NCBI GenBank assembly: GCA_024399065.1
Contig: JAKSIB010000001.1
Coordinates: 124,001 to 188,000, forward strand
Direction of reading: 5' to 3'
Source: Fibrobacter sp.
GTDB taxonomy: Bacteria > Fibrobacterota > Fibrobacteria > Fibrobacterales > Fibrobacteraceae
DNA length: 64,000 nt
Shown here: one piece after another, positions 61,106 through 64,000 of the stretch
Position numbering within the stretch: the first letter of the stretch is position 1
Layout: the number at the start of each line of letters is the position of its first letter
Translations under genes and position numbers: made by a program
Notes under the pieces: generated by a model
Databases searched by the model: none
The model's input: only the letters and a program-made list of their open reading frames with translations
Told to the model about the DNA's origin: nothing

Positions 61106-62992
61106 ATGAGTAAGATTATTTCTATCGCCATTGCAGGTCTCGCTGCTGCATCCGTTTCCCATGCAGCTCTTGCTGATGGTGGCGCCAAGTTCCTCGGCAA
61201 CATTACAACCAGTAGCCAGATTCGCTCCGATATGGGAACCTACTGGAACCAGATTACCAACGAAAACGGTTGTAAGTGGGGGTCTATCCATTCTACCGAT
61301 GCCAATGGCAATAGCGTATTCAATTTCAACGGCTTTGATAGCTGCGAAAATGGTTATAAGTGGGCTAAGGCTGAACCGGGCCGTACTTTCAAGTTCCACG
61401 CCTTGATCTGGGGTTCCCAGAAGCCTAATTTCCTCTGCACCAAGAAGAACCCGGGCATTACCAAGGAAAAGACCTTGAAGTACATTACCGAATGGTTCGA
61501 TGCCGTGGCAGCTAAGTTCCCGGATCTTGAATACATTGATGTTGTTAACGAAGCAATCTGGTCTGGTGACCCGGTGAACGGTAACTATCACTCTGGCTAT
61601 AGCAAGCCTGCTGCAGGTGCCGAAGGCATCAGTACCGACGACCCGGAATGTGGAGGCACCTATATCGTTCAGGCTTTGGGTGGAGACGACATCGTCAACA
61701 ACAAGCACCAGTACAATTTCGTGAAGAAGGCTTTCGAAATGGCCCGTGAACGCTGGCCCAAGGCAAAGCTCATCTATAACGACTATAACACCCTCTCTTG
61801 GCAGATGAACGAAGGTATCGAAATGGTGCAGACCCTGCTCAAGAACGGCGCTCCCATCGACTTCTACGGCCAGCAGGCCCATGACTGTAAGGGTATGAGC
61901 AAGTCTGATTTCGAAAGCAAGCTCACCCGAATCCATAACGAAACTGGTCTTCCGTTGCTGATCTCCGAATACGATATCGGCGAAGCTGACGACCAGAAGC
62001 AGAAGAATGACTATGCAAACCAGATTCCGTTCATGTGGGAAACCCCGTGGATCGGCGGTATCACCATCTGGGGCTACATCAATGGTGCCACCTGGGCTGC
62101 AAATACCGGTATCATGGAAAAGGACGGCAGAAAGCGTCCGGCAATGGTTTGGCTTGAAGAATATTTCGCAAATAACCTGGACAAGGGTAAGAACGAAACT
62201 GCTACTCCTATTGAACCCGTTCCGCAGGAACCGTTCAAGGGTGCTCCTATTGCAATTCCGGGCAAGGTTGAAGTGGAAGACTTCGATAAGTCTGGCGTAG
62301 GTAAAGATGAAGCTGGCAACAGCAACATTTCCTACAGCGAAAAGGATTCCGAAAACCACGGTGATGTAAAGGACTACCGTGCAGACGCTGCTGGCGTTGA
62401 CCTTTACAAGAAGGCTACCGGCATTATCCTCGGTTACACCCAGGCTGGCGAATGGCTGGAATACACCGTAAACGTGGCTGAAACCGGTACCTACACCATG
62501 TTTGCCGCTGTGGCTTCTGCTGGTGGCTCCGCATTCTCCCTCTCCATGGATGGCGAAGCTATCACCAAGACCATCGAGGTCCCCAAGGCTGCTGAAGGTG
62601 AAGACAACTACGATGACTACAACAAGGTCACCGCAAACGTGAACCTCACCGCAGGTAAGCACGTCCTCCGCCTCAACATCGAAAAGGACTGGATGGATAT
62701 CGACTACATCACCTTCAAGGCCGGCGAAAATGCCGAAGATGATGAGCCCATCACCAAGGACCCCTCCGCAGCCATCAAGCCTGTTGTGCAGAATGCCCAG
62801 CTTAACACGGTCGCCCGCGATGACTACGACCTGTTCACCATGGATGGTGCTTTTGTAAGCCGTCTTACCGCCTACGGTATGGATGCCGCTGTTGAAACGG
62901 TCAAGCAGAATGGTGCTGGTGTGGCCAAGGGTGTTTACTTCCTCCGCTCCAAGGCCACGGGCAATCTTCAGACCGTCCGTATCGCAAAGTAA
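61106..62992 (+). CDS. GH10 endo-beta-1,4-xylanase with CBM6
   Basis: 628 aa. Signal peptide about 1-23. The GH10 barrel (about 26-360) has FHALIWGSQKP, acid/base Glu149 in DVVNEAIWSG, YNDYNT, GQQAHD and nucleophile Glu288 in LLISEYDIGE, with the WGY strand following. It hydrolyses the xylan backbone to short oligomers. CBM6 covers about 375-548 and the terminal module about 565-628 (LFTMDGAFVSRLTAYG). AAAGGAG precedes the ATG. The following gene is a tandem paralogue. Confidence 0.95.
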   Translation: MSKIISIAIAGLAAASVSHAALADGGAKFLGNITTSSQIRSDMGTYWNQITNENGCKWGSIHSTDANGNSVFNFNGFDSCENGYKWAKAEPGRTFKFHALIWGSQKPNFLCTKKNPGITKEKTLKYITEWFDAVAAKFPDLEYIDVVNEAIWSGDPVNGNYHSGYSKPAAGAEGISTDDPECGGTYIVQALGGDDIVNNKHQYNFVKKAFEMARERWPKAKLIYNDYNTLSWQMNEGIEMVQTLLKNGAPIDFYGQQAHDCKGMSKSDFESKLTRIHNETGLPLLISEYDIGEADDQKQKNDYANQIPFMWETPWIGGITIWGYINGATWAANTGIMEKDGRKRPAMVWLEEYFANNLDKGKNETATPIEPVPQEPFKGAPIAIPGKVEVEDFDKSGVGKDEAGNSNISYSEKDSENHGDVKDYRADAAGVDLYKKATGIILGYTQAGEWLEYTVNVAETGTYTMFAAVASAGGSAFSLSMDGEAITKTIEVPKAAEGEDNYDDYNKVTANVNLTAGKHVLRLNIEKDWMDIDYITFKAGENAEDDEPITKDPSAAIKPVVQNAQLNTVARDDYDLFTMDGAFVSRLTAYGMDAAVETVKQNGAGVAKGVYFLRSKATGNLQTVRIAK

Positions 62993-63020
62993 GCGAAAAG
63001 CTTGAAAAACCATAAAATAT

Positions 63021-63052
63021 GGCTCCTTTCGGTAGAAAGGGGTCGTTTTTTT
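63021..63052 (+). terminator. Terminator after the first GH10
   Basis: GGCTCCTTTC/GAAAGGGGTC stem with a short loop and seven T. Confidence 0.8.
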
Positions 63053-63163
63053 ATGGATAGACGTAGATAAATTGTGTGGAAAAAACTTTTTACTGTTGTC
63101 TAGAAATGACTGAAAATGCCTGAATTTATGTAAAAAACGATGATTTTGCCTGTTTCTTTGCGG

Positions 63164-63232
63164 TATGGACAATTTGTCCATAGAACCATGGCGCAGATGG
63201 GGTCCGATATTCCATTTTGGAGGATAGATTTG
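63164..63232 (+). promoter_or_regulatory. Regulon operator N (best palindrome) and TA-box, before the second GH10
   Basis: TATGGACAATTTGTCCATA (63164-63182) is a perfect palindrome around its central base; TAGATTTG at 63225, 52 bp past the centre. Confidence 0.8.
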
Positions 63233-63276
63233 AATTCAGGTGTATGGGTAAAACCCATAAAAAGGATGGATGTAGT

Positions 63277-64000
63277 ATGAAAAAACAAATTTCTCTTGCT
63301 GCGATTGGGTTGGCTACAGCTATGGCTGTGCCGGCTTTTGCTGGTCCGGGTCTCGCCGATGGAGCTGCAAAGTTCGTCGGTAACATTACACAGTCTAACA
63401 CCGCTCCTGGTCCTAACGATACGTACACCAAGCTGTGGAACCAGGCTACTGCTGAAAACGGCTGTAAGTGGGGCTCTATCGAAGGCACCCGCGGCCGCTA
63501 CAACTGGGCTGGTTGCGATGCAGCCTATAACTGGGCAAAGAACAACGGCGGTCACTTCAAGTTCCATGCTCTTCTCTGGGGTTCTCAGTATCCTGGCTGG
63601 CTCGAAAGCTTGAGCGTCGATGATACCAAGAAGGCCATTACCGCATGGTTTGATGCTGTAAAGCAGCATTATCCCGATCTTGAAATGATTGACGTGGCAA
63701 ACGAAGCTATTCGTACTGGCAATGGTCAGTATCATTCCAACTATACCAAGACCAAGATTATCCAGGCTATGGGTGGCGATAACAATGGTGACTACGCCTT
63801 CCTTACCACAGCTTTCAAGATGGCTCGTGAACGTTGGCCCAAGGCAATCTTGATCTATAACGACTATAACACCATTCAGTGGAACGTGGACCAGGGTATC
63901 AACCTGATCAACACCATCAGAAAGAATGGCGCTCCTGTTGACGGTTACGGCCTCCAGGCTCACGACTTGATGAGCCAGGGTGGTGGCGCCAACGGTACTG
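63277..64000 (+). CDS. GH10 endo-beta-1,4-xylanase, 3'-truncated by the window
   Basis: At least 241 aa, open to the window end. Signal peptide about 1-22 (MKKQISLAAIGLATAM and on). The catalytic domain aligns with the preceding enzyme: LADGAAKFVGNI, FHALLWGSQYP, acid/base Glu143 in DVANEAIRTG, YNDYNT and GLQAHD; the nucleophile lies beyond the edge. A CBM6 and terminal module are expected from the pattern but not seen. It is a tandem duplicate of the first GH10 with an intact regulon operator in front. AAAGGATG lies before the ATG. Confidence 0.93.
   Translation, partial: MKKQISLAAIGLATAMAVPAFAGPGLADGAAKFVGNITQSNTAPGPNDTYTKLWNQATAENGCKWGSIEGTRGRYNWAGCDAAYNWAKNNGGHFKFHALLWGSQYPGWLESLSVDDTKKAITAWFDAVKQHYPDLEMIDVANEAIRTGNGQYHSNYTKTKIIQAMGGDNNGDYAFLTTAFKMARERWPKAILIYNDYNTIQWNVDQGINLINTIRKNGAPVDGYGLQAHDLMSQGGGANGT

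Overview
The window looks like a chromosomal segment of a Fibrobacter (Fibrobacterota), close to F. succinogenes. Three things suggest this: a run of secreted hemicellulases that almost all carry a C-terminal CBM6 plus a short conserved terminal module, as known from the F. succinogenes CBM6/FPm-1 hemicellulase cluster; a GH16 lichenase with the circularly permuted domain order of the Fibrobacter enzyme; and a TIGR02147-family protein, a family common in Fibrobacter. Species assignment is inference; no rRNA or tRNA gene was seen.

Layout. 1-5.7 kb: the end of an ArsP-type permease, then a small redox/electrophile-type group (broken amidohydrolase, sugar acetyltransferase, flavodoxin-like protein, cyclophilin-like lipoprotein, alpha/beta hydrolase lipoprotein, aldo/keto reductase lipoprotein). 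Two of these sit behind identical MerR-type promoters with a 19-bp spacer. A LysR gene remnant follows. 5.9-13.3 kb: a candidate defence island with two divergent arms (tandem AAA+ ATPase plus GIY-YIG nuclease; N6-adenine methylase with fused specificity-like region plus PLD nuclease) and an HNH endonuclease. 13.5-19 kb: accessory genes (acidic protein, an EVE-like gene pair of which one is frameshifted, hydrolase, RtcB, a small ORF-GNAT-SLOG operon). 18.9-26.6 kb: LysR, flavin reductase and glutathione peroxidase, then sulfur assimilation (metY, cysK, a deleted cysK copy, mnmA and a second LysR) with shared inverted-repeat operators.

26.7-64 kb: a hemicellulose/pectin side-chain island, nearly all on the + strand. 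It opens with a TIGR02147 protein and an overlapping carbohydrate-binding-like lipoprotein. Then come GH43, GH30, CE6, CE6, a clan GH-A enzyme (GH39-like), GH43, GH43, a beta-helix enzyme (GH141-like), GH2, GH95, GH27, GH5, GH16 (reverse strand) and two GH10 xylanases, the last cut by the window edge. Together they would cut xylan and mannan or glucan backbones and remove acetyl, arabinose, galactose and fucose groups. Their C-terminal modules suggest secretion and surface anchoring by a type IX-like route.

The most notable observation is a repeated regulatory architecture. An inverted repeat close to TATGGACAANTTGTCCATA occurs at 14 places in the island, each centred 50-52 bp upstream of a TAnnTTTR box just before a gene. 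One copy precedes the TIGR02147 gene, and one drives a transcription unit with no coding sequence. This looks like a dedicated regulon whose activator may be the TIGR02147/lipoprotein pair.
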